Assembly: GCF_024139115.2 (NCBI RefSeq)
Contig: NC_085139.1
Span: forward strand, 9,829,533 to 9,893,532
DNA: 64,000 nucleotides
Source of the DNA: Armigeres subalbatus
Taxonomy: Eukaryota; Arthropoda; Insecta; Diptera; Culicidae
Reading direction: 5' to 3'
Below, in pieces: positions 11,796 through 22,266 of this stretch. The translations under genes were made by a program, and so were the position numbers. Below the pieces are notes generated by a model. The model was not told the DNA's origin, searched no databases, and saw only the letters and a list, made by a program, of their open reading frames with translations. Position 1 is the stretch's first letter, and every line of letters begins with the position of its first letter.

Positions 11796-12939
11796 TACTT
11801 ATTTACTTATGGATCCTGTACACCTCCGGTGGTGCAAAGGGCCGACTTGAAAGATCTCCATCCTGAGCGTTGCCCGGCTATCGCTTTAACCTGTTGCCAA
11901 GTTAGATTTCGGTCGACTTCTTTTATTTCTTTATTGAGGCTTCGCCGCCTTGAGCCTCAGGGTCTGCCTCTGCTGCGATGTCCCGCTGGGTTCCAGTCTA
12001 ATGCTTGTTTACAGATTTCGTTTCCGCCCCTACGTAGAGTGTGGCCGACCCAGCCCCACTTCCGATCCCGAATTTCTGTTGCTATCGGCCTCAGGTGACA
12101 ACGACGATGGAGCTCGTTGTTTGAGATCCAGTTGTGAGGCCACCAGGCCCGAATTATATATCGCAGCCATCTGTTAATGAACACCTGCAGCCGTTGAGTG
12201 TTCTCCACTGGTACACACCATGTTTCGCTAGCGTATAACAGCACAGATTTCACGTTAGAGTTGAAAATTCGTATTTTGGTGCGTTCACTTATCTGCCTGT
12301 TTTTCCAGATATTTCTTAAACTCGCAAGGCAGCCCTTGCTTTCTTGATCTGTGCGCCTATGTCGATCTTGGTACCGCCGTCTGACACCATTTGGCTACCA
12401 AGATATTGGAAGCTTTCAACATTCTCCACTGGTTGCCCGGCTACTGTGAAACTGGAAGGAGTCACCGTGTTTACATCCAACGATTTGGTTTTGTTGACGT
12501 TGATGACTAAACCTGCCGAAGAGGAGCGCTCGGCAAGGTCGTTGAACTTGCTCTGCATATCAGAGCGTCGTTGCGCGAGGAGTGCAACATCATCCACCAA
12601 TTCGAAGTCATTTAGGTGCTCCATGGTTATAGGCTGCCATAACAGCCCGCGGTTTGGTTCACGGTCAATCGCATCTACCAGAATCTCGACGATTACGATG
12701 AGGAACAGTAACGGTGATAGAATACATCCTTGCCTCACACCAGCTACGACCCGGATAGGGTCGGACAAGACCCCATTGTGCAGCACTTTACACGAGAAGG
12801 CCTCGTACTGTGCTTCGATGAGGCCGATGATTTTCTCAGGAACCCCCTTGCGTCTCAGGGCGCCCCACATATTCTCGTGATTGAGACGGTCGAAAGCTTT
12901 TTCGTAGTCAATGAATACCCAGTAAAGGGACTCTTGCAC
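11796..12939 (-). pseudogene. RTE-like non-LTR retrotransposon, 5'-truncated
   Basis: Minus-strand frame 12939-12316 (207 residues) is a reverse-transcriptase palm/fingers segment with YEKAFDRLNHE, GVRQGCILSPLLF and LVDDVALLAQ; both catalytic Asp residues of the second motif remain. A frameshift near 12,330 moves the frame. Frame 12253-11957 carries the C-terminal region with LLYASETW, KWGWVGHTLRR and ALDWNP, typical of RTE/BovB-related elements. A further frameshift precedes the final residues and a stop near 11,810. The 3' end is a short TAAG-type tandem repeat, as in RTE elements. The endonuclease is absent. Confidence 0.85.
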
Positions 12940-13440
12940 AGTAAAATATTATGAAAATTATACACGACGGAATTCATAATTGAATGTAAAATTCGGTAAC
13001 ATAATTTGTACCAGACCATAATTTTAAGTTCTGTGGTGGAAACGATAAAATATTTGAAATTTCAATTCAGTTTCTCTTAATTTTACATGATTCTACCAGA
13101 AACCTTGATGAGCCAGCACGTGGCTGTCAAAACAAATCAAAACAAACTTCATTGCATTTCATTCAAACCGCAGCTGGCATCAATTTTATTTATATGTGCA
13201 TCAACCGAAATGGATATCTGCACATATAGAAACAAAGTAGCCTTTATTGCGCTGCTTTTCATCACTGTAACTCTTTGTTTGTTGCCTATTCCGACGAGAA
13301 ATCTGTGATGCTTTCAGCAAACTCAATCTCCAACAGTTCCTTTTTGGAAGAGATTCCGTGTCGTGTAAATTTAAGCTATCGTTTAGTCTGCTAGAGAGTA
13401 GTTGAATCACCAGAACGCTTAACCTGTTCAATCTGGATCT
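12940..13440. other. Intergenic AT-rich DNA, no gene seen
   Basis: No domain-bearing frame. The short frame at 13087-13308 has a hydrophobic C-terminal stretch but no recognisable family and a shadow on the other strand. The right part may belong to the SINE-bearing repeat that follows. Confidence 0.5.
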
Positions 13441-13680
13441 GCTCGCTTTCAAGAAGTGGAAATATTCGAGCGGCTATCGAGATAGGCTATCACTCTGCGG
13501 ATCGAAGTTCGATTCCCCATGTTGGTACTATTTTTTTATTTTCCAATAAAAATATAAACAAATAAATTACAGCACGTGTAAATTTAAAAGAACCTATAAC
13601 TTTATGTTGTTAAACACGGAGGTCAATTTGTTACATCTACTTAAACGGAAATTTACAGGTTTTGTTCGAACTGTGTAGTG
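13441..13680 (+). mobile_element. tRNA-related SINE-like repeat, copy 1
   Basis: A B-box match GTTCGATTCCC at 13507-13517 follows a tRNA-like ATAGGCTATCACTCTGCGGA. A T run and AT-rich body come after it. A second copy of the same arrangement lies at 46,865-47,115, with ACTATGCGGA before the B box and TTCGTTCGAACAGTGTGG near the end, compared with TTTGTTCGAACTGTGTAG here. Recurrence of tRNA-like head plus body supports a SINE. No target duplication was found. Confidence 0.5.
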
Positions 13681-13684
13681 TTCA

Positions 13685-13857
13685 TTAAGGGGCCGTACAC
13701 TAATTACGTAAGCACTTGGGGGGGGGGGGGGGGTCGGCCATTTTCTTACGCTCCATATAAATAAAAATTGATTTGTATGGGAAAAATCTTACATGGGGGG
13801 AGGGGGGTTGAAAAACACAGAAAAATTGCTTACGTAATTAGTGTACGGCCCCTTTAA
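13685..13857. mobile_element. TTAA-flanked MITE
   Basis: A terminal inverted repeat of about 28 bp begins GGGGCCGTACACTAATTACG after TTAA at 13685-13688 and is mirrored before TTAA at 13854-13857; the right copy has one extra base. TTAA duplication is the mark of piggyBac-type transposition. A run of 16 G at 13718-13733 and a second G-rich stretch near 13,796-13,808 lie inside. No coding capacity. Confidence 0.75.
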
Positions 13858-14129
13858 GCACTTCCACAGTTATTAACTGCGATGTTTCTAAGCCAAGTTA
13901 ACATTTTTGCATTCGTATATAGGCTTGATTCAGTGCCGGAAGATCCTGTGGGGACCATATTGTCACGCTCCGCATCATTCTGGAGCAGGTCAACGAATTC
14001 CATGGCTTATAAGCTGCGAAGCGGCTCTGTCCCAGACTGGGGATGTAATGCCAATAAGAAGAAGAAGAAGAAGTGTTTTACTCTAGGGTAGTCATAGGGT
14101 ACTTGATTTAAAGGCCCTATCCTGCAGTT

Positions 14130-14359
14130 CATAGTCATTTTCGACCAAACGTTCAATGGCCCAATGGAATTCGGCTACATGTTTCTCGACCTAACGTGTT
14201 CTTCGACCAAGTGGCATTCGGTCAAACGGCTTCCGGGAAGTGAATATTAAAATGAGGAATGAAATGTTTAAAATGAGTAAAAAGTAGTGTGAAGGAAGAA
14301 GTGTGTGCTGATAAAAGAGAAATGAGCCCTGAGTAGTGAGACGTGGAAAGTAAGACGTG
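14130..14359. repeat. Degenerate TTCGGCC-type arm and start of a purine-rich tract
   Basis: At 14,145-14,235 there are decayed words such as CATTCGGTCAAACGGC. They resemble the subrepeats of the foldback-like element at 26,337-28,050. Purine-rich, AGTGAG-containing sequence follows on the plus strand. It is probably the remnant left end of a second, older copy of that family. Divergence is high, so this is tentative. Confidence 0.4.
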
Positions 14360-14600
14360 CACACTTAATTTTTTTCACCGGAATCTCAGCAAAATGTTGA
14401 ACTTTTACCGAGATTCGCACAGCCGTGCCCCAGCAAACATGTTTTTTCCGAGATTTCTGTCAAAATTGCTGAAAATCAGCAAATATTTTTGCCGAAAATC
14501 AGCTAACAAACGTAATTTTTGCTGAAATATCAGTTTTTTATTTTGCTGGCGCACGGCTGTGCGGATTTTTGCCGAGCTGCAGAAATAAAAACTCAGTGTG
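14360..14600. mobile_element. MITE-like inverted-repeat element
   Basis: The left end CACACTTAATTTTTTTCA is an imperfect reverse complement of the right end (AAAACTCAGTGTG). Inside, the block CGCACAGCCGTGC at about 14,415 is mirrored by GCACGGCTGTGCG at about 14,552. It has no coding region. It sits within the purine-rich stretch that continues on both sides, so it inserted after that stretch formed. Confidence 0.6.
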
Positions 14601-14936
14601 TGGGTAGTGGTGGTGATAAACGAGAAGTAAGTAATGAGAAGATGTGAGGAATGAGATGTGATAAAAGAGTCAGAACCAGGAAGTGAGCAGAGAGGAGAAC
14701 AGAAGCAAGAGGTAAAAAATGAAAAATAATTGAGGAGTGAGAATCGAGATGTAAGATGTATTTAGTGAGATATGTTACAGAAGGAAGAAAGATTAACGAA
14801 AAACGAAGGAAAAGAAGAAGAAGAAGTGAGAAGGTAATAGGCGTAGTATTGGCAAACGCTTGGAAGCTCGCTCAGAGATAGCGCGGAAAATAGGAAGAGA
14901 GCGAAGGAGAAAATAAGAGATATTTAGAGTTGTAAC
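14601..14936. repeat. Purine-rich low-complexity tract
   Basis: The plus strand is strongly enriched in A and G (GAAGAAG, GAGGAGAA, AGTGAG words). It continues the tract before 14,360 and resembles the core of the foldback-like element at 26.4-27.9 kb. Confidence 0.6.
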
Positions 14937-14941
14937 GAATG

Positions 14942-16732
14942 CACTACGGTCCAGGATACAGATTTACGCGGAAAGATGAATTTTACGCCAAAACTATATT
15001 TTTTAGAAAAAAACTGTTATTGTGCAAAATTGTTCGAAATAGTAAGGCCACAGACATACAGACGTAACAGTTTGAACATTTTTCAGAAAAATCCATCGCC
15101 CAATTCCTCTACCACCATCTTGCGAGCATGTTACACGAAACAAGGTTTCGTATGACATTGTCACCAGAAGGCGCTGGAGTGAAATGTCAAACTCGAAGGA
15201 TTACGACGCTAGCGCCTCTAGTTGTGAAACGCGCAATCGATCAAATTCAAAGTGATCGTTGAAGTCATGGTCGATGGAAATTTCTCTAGTGTTACGTCTG
15301 TTTGTCTGTGGTAAGGCCATCATTATGGTGCAACCAAAAAATAGGGTGGCTCATCATATAAAAAAAATAGAAAATATTTTTTTTACTTCTCGGAATATTC
15401 ACATGTTATGTTCTACAAAGTTGTATCGCAGCTTATTCCAATCAATTCTACCAAGAAATCTTTTTCTGTAGCTTTTAAGTTGGCTGATTTAGAGCAGTTT
15501 TACCTAATTGAATTAGGGTGTACCCCAAGAAAACAGTATTTTTATTATACTTTTTTGTTTTGGATTTCTCGAAAAAGTCGTCTTCAGGTGACTTTTAGAG
15601 CTCAAAAAATGCAACTATTCCTGGTAAGTAAAATCACCCCATTCCTGGTAAGCGAAACTACTCTAAACAAGTGAGCTTAAGAGCTACATAAAAAGTTTAT
15701 ATAGCAAAGTTGATTGGAAAAGCTGCGCTACAACTTTGTAGAACATTTTATGTAAATATTCTGCAAAGTAAAAAATAAAATTTCACATTTTTATAAAATG
15801 GCCCACCTTATTTTTCGGTAACTCTATAATAAGGGACTCAGTATCCAGAACAACTTTGTAGAACTTTTTTTTTCTTAAAAGTATGCTTTAGGCCGAAAAT
15901 GCATCTTTTCTCGTAAATCTTGCAATACGATGATAATGATAAAACTTATAAAAAGTGTAAGCTGAAGATAAAAGCTGTAGATTTTTTATTTTTCATTTCT
16001 CACAAATGTCACTTTCTGAAGACTTTTGGGGCTTTTGAAAACACGTGTTTTACTATAATAATATCGTCTATATCTTCTTCCATTGTCGAGTTATATCAAT
16101 TTATTTGAAAAAAAAAAAGACTTGGTAAGACTTGAGATAAAAAAATAACATATCTCCAAATTTTTGACATAATGAGGAATGTGAATATCTCTTTTAAATG
16201 CCGTGTAAATATATTTTTTAAGTCTGCCCTAACCGGAGATATCATTTTATGAAAAAAATGTAATTTTGACAGAAAAACGATTATAACTTTTGATCGAAAA
16301 AAGATGTTGAGCATATTTACACATCAAAAGTTGCAATTTTTTTAGCTCTAAAAGTCACCTGAAGACGAATTTTTCGAGAAATCTAAAACAAAAAAAGTAG
16401 ATCAAAAATACTGTTTTTGTGAGGTACACCCTAATCCAATTAAGTAAAATTGCTCTAAATAAGCCAACTTAAGAGCTACAGAAAAAGCTTTTTCGACAAA
16501 ATTGTATGTAATAAGCTGCGCTACAGCTTTGTAGAACATATCGTGTCAATATTCCGAGAAATAAAAAAATATTTTCTAATTTTTTTTTATTTGATGGGCC
16601 ACCCAATTTTTGGTTGCACCATAATGATGGCCTTACTAATTCGAACAATTCTGCAGAACAACAGTTTTTTTTTTCTAAAAAACATAGTTTTGGCGTAAAA
16701 TTCATCTTTCCGCGTAAACCTGTACCATAGTG
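14942..16732. mobile_element. Large palindromic TIR element
   Basis: The left arm (14942-15041 plus 15318 to about 15,620) and right arm (about 16,325-16,732) are long imperfect reverse complements. Matching blocks include TTTACGCGGAAAGATGAA, GTAAGGCCATCATTATGG and CACCTGAAGACGA. A 5 bp direct repeat GAATG flanks the element (14937-14941 and 16733-16737). The centre (15,670-15,830) repeats right-arm words such as AAGCTGCGCTACA in diverged form. Short frames inside (15259-15674, 16705-16096) are AT-driven and carry no domain. The left arm is interrupted by the MITE at 15049-15310. Confidence 0.7.
15049..15310. mobile_element. hAT-like MITE nested in the palindromic element
   Basis: The ends CACAGACATACAGACGTAAC and their reverse complement (GTTACGTCTGTTTGTCTGTG) match with one difference over about 21 bp. 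A direct repeat GTAAGGC (7 bp, or 8 with the next C) flanks it at 15042-15048 and 15311-15317. The uninterrupted right arm of the host element contains this target once, so the insertion is well supported. Non-coding, 262 bp. Confidence 0.8.
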
Positions 16733-16737
16733 GAATG

Positions 16738-17652
16738 GGATTGAATATATGGGCTCAGAAGTTATGTGATAACGAACAGAACAAGTCGCGTTTTATTACG
16801 ACATCCAAAGAAAGAAACTAAAGATTCCTCCCACTTGTTTAGTCATTTCAGTGGCGACGAGGATAGAAATCTGTAAGAGGATATTAATACTTTTTCCATA
16901 ATTGAGAAGAGCATAGATTTTTTATTTTCCGCCTAATTCAACGCTTGGTTGGCCATTGTTCTGAGTTTTTCTTAGTATAAATCTTTTGTGCCAGAACAAT
17001 AACCTCGCTTTTGTTTTTGAGGCGTCGAAAAGCTGAAAAGTGATTTTTGTTTGACCTGAGGCGAGATAGAATCACATAGAGAAACCATTTTATCAAAACG
17101 ATTTAAGAGCCAGTTCGCGAGAAGCGCGACCCCCTCTTGTATCGATATTCTCCGATTTGGATGAAGTTTTCAGGGTTTGTTCATATATATAAGAGGAGAC
17201 AAATTGCAAATTTTCAGATTTTTTCATTGAGGGGAAGTGGGGTAAAACGGCCCTTAAAAATATTGTTCAAAAATTGCCAAAACCAAAAAAATGCAATAAC
17301 TTTGGCAATGGCTGACCGATTTTGTTAAAATTTGGCACGCTTTTTCTACTCAATTAGTTCTTTATACCATATAATATGGTTATAAAGTTGTCTACTTCAG
17401 GAGAAAATGGACTTTTTCGATAAAAGATTGCCGTTTTTCCAACTGATCGAATTGCGACAAAACCACAAAGCAAATAAACCAATCAATCGCCCATTGAAGT
17501 AATGTCGTCCGGTAGTGTGTGCGAATGTAAACAAGAACAACTGTGAGAACATTGCTGTTTGCTCGGCGGCTTCGTGTGGGAAAAGTGCGGTGTGTCTGAA
17601 CAAAGACTTGTTGAAAAAAAAATGTGTCCAAAGGTTGTGTTGCGATTTGTAA
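16738..17652. other. Region upstream of BEL gag; leader or LTR not resolved
   Basis: This stretch should contain the 5' LTR and leader of the BEL element. I could not find a TGT...ACA repeat shared with the 3' side. CAGTGGCGACGAGGAT at about 16,850 resembles a primer-binding-site context, but no tRNA match can be proven by eye. At 17,225-17,330 there is AAGTGGGGTAAAACGGCC and a weak AT-rich frame. No separate gene is supported. Confidence 0.4.
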
Positions 17653-18703
17653 TGTCTTCAAAATCAAAAATAGTGGAACACAAAATTGAACGCACGACCG
17701 GAAGTGACGCTACAAAAGCAAAATGGGTGAAGAAGGCCAATATAATCGATTTGTTGTCGTTATCGGAGCGATATACCAAGGAGTATGAAACGGACTCAAA
17801 GCTAAAAGGGCATGTGGAAGCGTGGTCAAAACGGTCGAAGAAGCTGTACGATCGGTACCAAGAAATCGCAGTGCAACTGGAAATACTGTCAACAGAAGAC
17901 AACCCGATCGACCTTAAGCAAGAGCGAATGAAAATTGACGGTAAATACCACGCGCTCTCCGCCTTCTACCTAAGTAAGTTGACCAAACCTTCTACTTCTT
18001 CCTATAGCAATGCTATGCCACCGCTCAGTTGTTTCGAGTAAAGCTTCCTGAGCTGAATCTACCTAAGTTCAGTGGAAGCTTGGAAGATTGGTGCGTGTTC
18101 CGGGATTCCTTCAAGTCCACCATCGGTTCCCGGAGTGATATCAGCGCGGTGGAACAGATGCGGTACCTTAAAGGGGTTGTGGAGGGAGAAGTAGCTCGTA
18201 TCCTTGATCCTATTAAAATAAGTGAGCAAGGATATAAGGATGCTTGGAGAACTCTTCGGCTTCGGCTTCGAAAATAAACGTCAGCTTGTAAAATGCCACA
18301 TCAAGAGCCTCTTCGACACACCAGCAATGAAGCGCGAATCAGCAGAGGAGTTGCTGACGCTCGTAGACCATTTCGAGCAGCAATTGTCCGTCCTCAAGAG
18401 CCTTGGAGAATCAGCAGACAAGTGGAACTCTCTCCTGGTGTACCAATTGTCAATCCGTCTGGATCATTACACTTCGGGAATGGCTATGGTACAAGGCTCG
18501 ATTCGGAAAATATTGCCTCGGTTTTGGGAGGAATCGCCAAGGAAGATTTGACCGTTGATGAATCCACGACCATGCCTTCGTACGAAACAATGGTCAACTT
18601 CTTGCAGAATTACGCTCGAGTTTTGATTGCAGTCGCTCCTACCAGTCCATCACCACCACCTCTGCCCCGCTTCAAGTCCAAATCAACGAAATCATTTGCT
18701 TAA
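17653..18703 (+). pseudogene. BEL/Pao retrotransposon gag remnant
   Basis: The probable start is the ATG at 17653, where the frame 17559-18041 first reads MSSKSKIVEHK. The N-terminal part is charged and helical. A second frame from 18029 has KLPELNLPKFSGSLEDW, the hallmark of the BEL gag domain (DUF1759 type), followed by YLKGVVEGEVARI. Further frameshifts near 18,010-18,030, 18,260 and 18,470 pass the reading through frames 18222-18551 and 18293-18703. The zinc knuckle and the protease expected next are missing, so DNA has been lost before the reverse transcriptase. Confidence 0.85.
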
Positions 18704-19790
18704 CCTGCAACAGCCACTGCAGCATCGTCCAGTAGTTCATCCGTTCAAGCTTCCACCGTTGGAATTCCAGCGAAGCTATGCGCTTCGTCAAGGAGCTCCG
18801 TCACATGCGGGTTCGTCAAGGAGCTCCGTCACATGCGGGAGGTTGACCCCGGGGAATTCGATATACAGCCACAGTAATTCCTGCCTCATCATACCGTAAT
18901 GGACAGCTCCACAACAAAACTTCGTACCGTTTTTGATGCTTCTTGCCGCTCAAAATCAGGTCTCTCAATGAATGATGTTCTGCTTCCTGGTCCAACCATC
19001 CAAGACACCTTAGTCAAGATAATAATGCGCTTCAGATTACCTCAATTTATTGTCGCTGCCGATATTGAGAAGATGTTTCGACAGATCCTGGTCCACCCGT
19101 CGGACCAGCCGTTGCAACGAATCCTGTGGCGCGATGATCCCGATTCACCGTTAAAAATGTTCCAGTTGTGCACCGTTACGTATGGTACTAACAGTGCTCC
19201 ATTCCTGGCAACCAGAATGCTTCAAAAGTTAGCAGATGACGAAAAGTATAAATTCCCGCAGGCAGCGCATATTTTGCGTCACGACTTTTATGTCGACAAT
19301 CTTCTTTCTGGCTCTGATGGGGAAAGCTCTCTCGCCGTGACCTGTGGACAGTTGATCACAATGGTCGCTTCAGTAGGTATTACCATCCGGCAATAGTCAT
19401 CCAACAGTCTAGTTGTACTTGAAACCATTCCGCCGGAACTTCGCGAACAAGCACACTAAGAGATCTGGACAACGAAGCGTCCATCATAATGCTCGGTCTG
19501 AGATGGGAGCCATCGATGGACTTCCTATTGTTCAAGCCACCTCACTGGGTTGAATTCCCGGTGCTCAGCAAACGAGCGCTAGAATCACAGATCAGCAGTC
19601 TTTTCGATCCGCTGGGTTTTGCATGTCCAACAATTGCGAAGGCAAAAATGAAGCTCCAAATTCTTTGGAAACTACAACCCGATTGGGATTCACCCGTTCC
19701 TCAAGAGTTTGCACAAGACTGGTACATTTTAAGACGAAACTATCCGGCTTCGATCAACTCCGCTTTCCTCGACATGTTATAAGTCCCGTC
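18704..19790 (+). pseudogene. BEL/Pao pol remnant: reverse transcriptase
   Basis: Decayed pol sequence from about 18,760 precedes frame 18899-19396, which begins at TKLRTVFDASC and contains VAADIEKMFRQI, the first catalytic region. Its RHDFYVDNLLSG holds the second catalytic site. The usual YVDD is YVDN here, because the codon of the last Asp reads AAC or AAT instead of GAC or GAT. After a stop at 19,396 the frame 19489-19782 continues with LGLRWEPSMDFL and FDPLGFACP, the connection region. Stops, frameshifts and the Asn replacement make it inactive. Confidence 0.85.
18784..18839 (+). repeat. 28 bp exact tandem duplication in pol
   Basis: Positions 18784-18811 and 18812-18839 are identical, starting TTCGTCAAGGAG. 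Since 28 is not a multiple of three, it adds a frameshift. It looks recent because the copies do not differ. Confidence 0.9.
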
Positions 19791-20451
19791 TTCAAAAAAA
19801 AGGAACTGCACGGCTTTAGTGATGCCTTACAGCTGGGATACGGAGCTTGCATATATTTGCGTTCAATCCATAGTGAGAACCAGTGCACGGTTCGTTTGCT
19901 CATTGCAAAATCCAAGGTCGCTCCCGTCAATATCAAGACTATCCCTCGTCTAGAGTTGTGCGCGGCATTGCTCTTGTCGAAACTTCTGGGTCAGGTTCTG
20001 GAGAATATCGACAATACGATTTCAATTTTCCTCCTGGGCGAACCGTGTGGCAGAAATACAGGAGCTAACTGTTAAAGCTACATGGAACCACGTACCATCA
20101 CAAGACAATCCAGCTGACTTCATCTCTCGAGGAATGGATCTCGACGAACTAATGGCATGTGCACTGTGGTGGTATGGGCCACAGTGGCTTAGTTTGGCAA
20201 CGTATCCGTGGCCGGAGAATTACATTTCCAAGGCGAACATCAACGAAGAAAGACGACAAGTAGTAGCTTGGCAGGCAATCGAAGAAGATAAAAAGGATTT
20301 AATCTACCGTTATTCCAACCTTGGTTATCTCCTCCGAATCGGTTCTTGGCTTCGTCGATTCTATGACAACTACGTTCACAGCAAGAAGAAGGAACCACTA
20401 GCAACAGGATCACTTCTCCGGAAGAAATCGATCGTACGCTTATTACACTAA
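19791..20451 (+). pseudogene. BEL/Pao pol remnant: RNase H
   Basis: Frame 19623-20075 from about 19,800 reads ELHGFSDALQLGYGACIYLR, the RNase H strand with its first catalytic Asp, and later IPRLELCAALLLSKLL. A shift joins it to frame 20047-20451 with WNHVPSQDNPADFISRG, the C-terminal RNase H motif of BEL elements. The order RT, RNase H, integrase is that of BEL/Pao. Confidence 0.85.
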
Positions 20452-20772
20452 TTCGTTGAGTTCAACAGCTCCGTTTCACGGAGAAATACCGTCTGCTAAA
20501 CTCAGGTCAACCGGTGGGTCATCAGTCGAAACTTCGTTTCCTTCACCCAGAAGTGGTGAACAGAATAATCAGAGTTGGAGGCCGTTTACACAACGCATCA
20601 ATATCTATCGACGAAAAGCATCCCATCGTCCTACCGACCAAGAATCGATGATTGCCAGAAGGGAGCATCTTAAGACTCTCCACGACGGCCCAAATTTGTT
20701 GCTGTCTACTAAACGCCAACGATACTGGCCTCTTAGCGGCCGGAATATAGTGCGTAGAAATGTCCACAGTTG
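20452..20772 (+). pseudogene. BEL/Pao integrase, N-terminal part, interrupted
   Basis: Frame 20456-20773 includes REHLKTLHDGPNLLLSTKRQ and RYWPLSGRNIVRRNVHS, the zinc-binding N-terminal region of the integrase. Multiple frame changes occur before it. The reading stops at the insertion edge (20,772). It resumes after 25,133, where codons for SCMVSARAKLRTLEQ continue the same domain. This shows that the DNA between is a later insertion. Confidence 0.8.
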
Positions 20773-21188
20773 AGCGATTCCAAGCAACAGCATCAAAATT
20801 TAAGAAAATTGTTAATTCATGATTTTCTATTGAGTTGAAACTTTGCACAGTTTTTCAATTTCATCTAAATCGTCATTTTTCGATATCAAATCTTCATATT
20901 GAGTCACGACTAACTTTTCAAAAGGGTGTATGTGAAAATGGTTCAAAAATATTTAAAAAGCTGCACAGCAAAAACGGAATGTTCGATTGTTATGAAAATT
21001 TTTTTTGCCTTTAAAAATATCATTTTTGTCACAAAAACTCAAATATCTCAAAACCCTATCTTTTTTCGAACGTAATTTTTTTAGGGAAAACGGTCCATTA
21101 TATTAGCTATCTACCATAAAAATTTGGTGATGGTAAACTAATAAACAAAAAAGTTATGACATTTCAAACATTTCACAATTTTCACATA
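20773..21188. repeat. Extra, diverged copy of the transposon's left end
   Basis: From about 20,830 to 21,188 the sequence repeats that of 21,250-21,657 in the same direction (shared words GTCACGACTAACTTTTC, AAAACGGTCCATTATATT). It lacks about 60 bp around GCAAAGTTAGACAAC. The outermost bases AGCGATTCCA are a changed version of AGGCATTCCA. Confidence 0.8.
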
Positions 21189-21745
21189 TGAGGCATTCCA
21201 CGGGGGCATGTCAGTCGATCCTGAGCGACCATTTCGAAAATATTTGAAACTCTGCACAGTTTTTCAATTTCATCTAAATCGTCATTTTTCGATATCAAAT
21301 CTTCATATTGAGTCACGACTAACTTTTCAAAAGGGTGTATGTGAAAATGGTTCAAAAATATTTAAAAGCTGCACAGCAAAAACGGAATGTTCGATTGTTA
21401 TGATTTTTCAGCAAAGTTAGACAACTAAATGGTGATTCTTAAGAAAATGTGCACAGTAAAAAAAAATTTTTTTTTGCCTTTAAAAATATCATTTTTGTCA
21501 CAAAAACTCAAATATCTCAAAACCCTATCTTTTTTCGAACGTAAATTTTTTAGGGAAAACGGTCCATTATATTAGCTATCTACCATACAAATTTGGTGAT
21601 GGTAAACTAATAAACAAAAAAGTTATGACATTTCAAACATTTCACAATTTTCACATTTAGTTAAAAAAAAAAATTTTCTGTGTAAGTTATTTCGAGAATT
21701 GCATTTTGATGCAGATTTTATTGTTAAGGGACGTGATTTAAACAA
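21189..21745 (+). repeat. Left terminal inverted repeat of the transposon
   Basis: Starts TGAGGCATTCCACGGGGG and matches the reverse complement of 24,575-25,129 over about 550 bp with scattered differences, ending around TTTTATTGTTAAGGG. Confidence 0.8.
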
Positions 21746-22266
21746 GTTGTTTTCATGATATTTTGATTTAATTATTCATAGCATCTATAAGAAACTTAGA
21801 CACGATCCAGTGTTGTGATCAAAAGTATTGATAGTGTCATAATTTTCATTGCACGTGACTGGTGAAAAATTCTTTTAATAGTGTTGAAACCTGTTGATAA
21901 TAACGTTGATAGAAACATATCAGAAATGTTATTTTTAAGACAAAAGCTGCAAAATCAAAGATTTATATACACGTGTACGTCTATAGTTTACCTGCAAAAA
22001 ATATACCTCTTAGAGAATAGACTTTATGATCGGGAGGAGACGGGTATCTTCAACAACAACAAATGCATGATAGGTACATACCATGACAATGCTCACGAAA
22101 AAGCAAAAAAATTACTACTACTGAGGTTGTTAAAGATCTTATAGTAATTTTTTTCTTCAGTCAAGCAAATGACACCAAACTAGTCAGTAAAAACTTAAAA
22201 GTGATTTTGTTTATTGAAATATTACGAACAACATGAGTAGCCGCTTTCTCAACTGTTGTAGGCCGT

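Noticed and set aside
14942..16732. LTR retrotransposon, because of long repeated arms
   Set aside because: The arms are inverted, not direct, and no gag or pol sequence lies between them.
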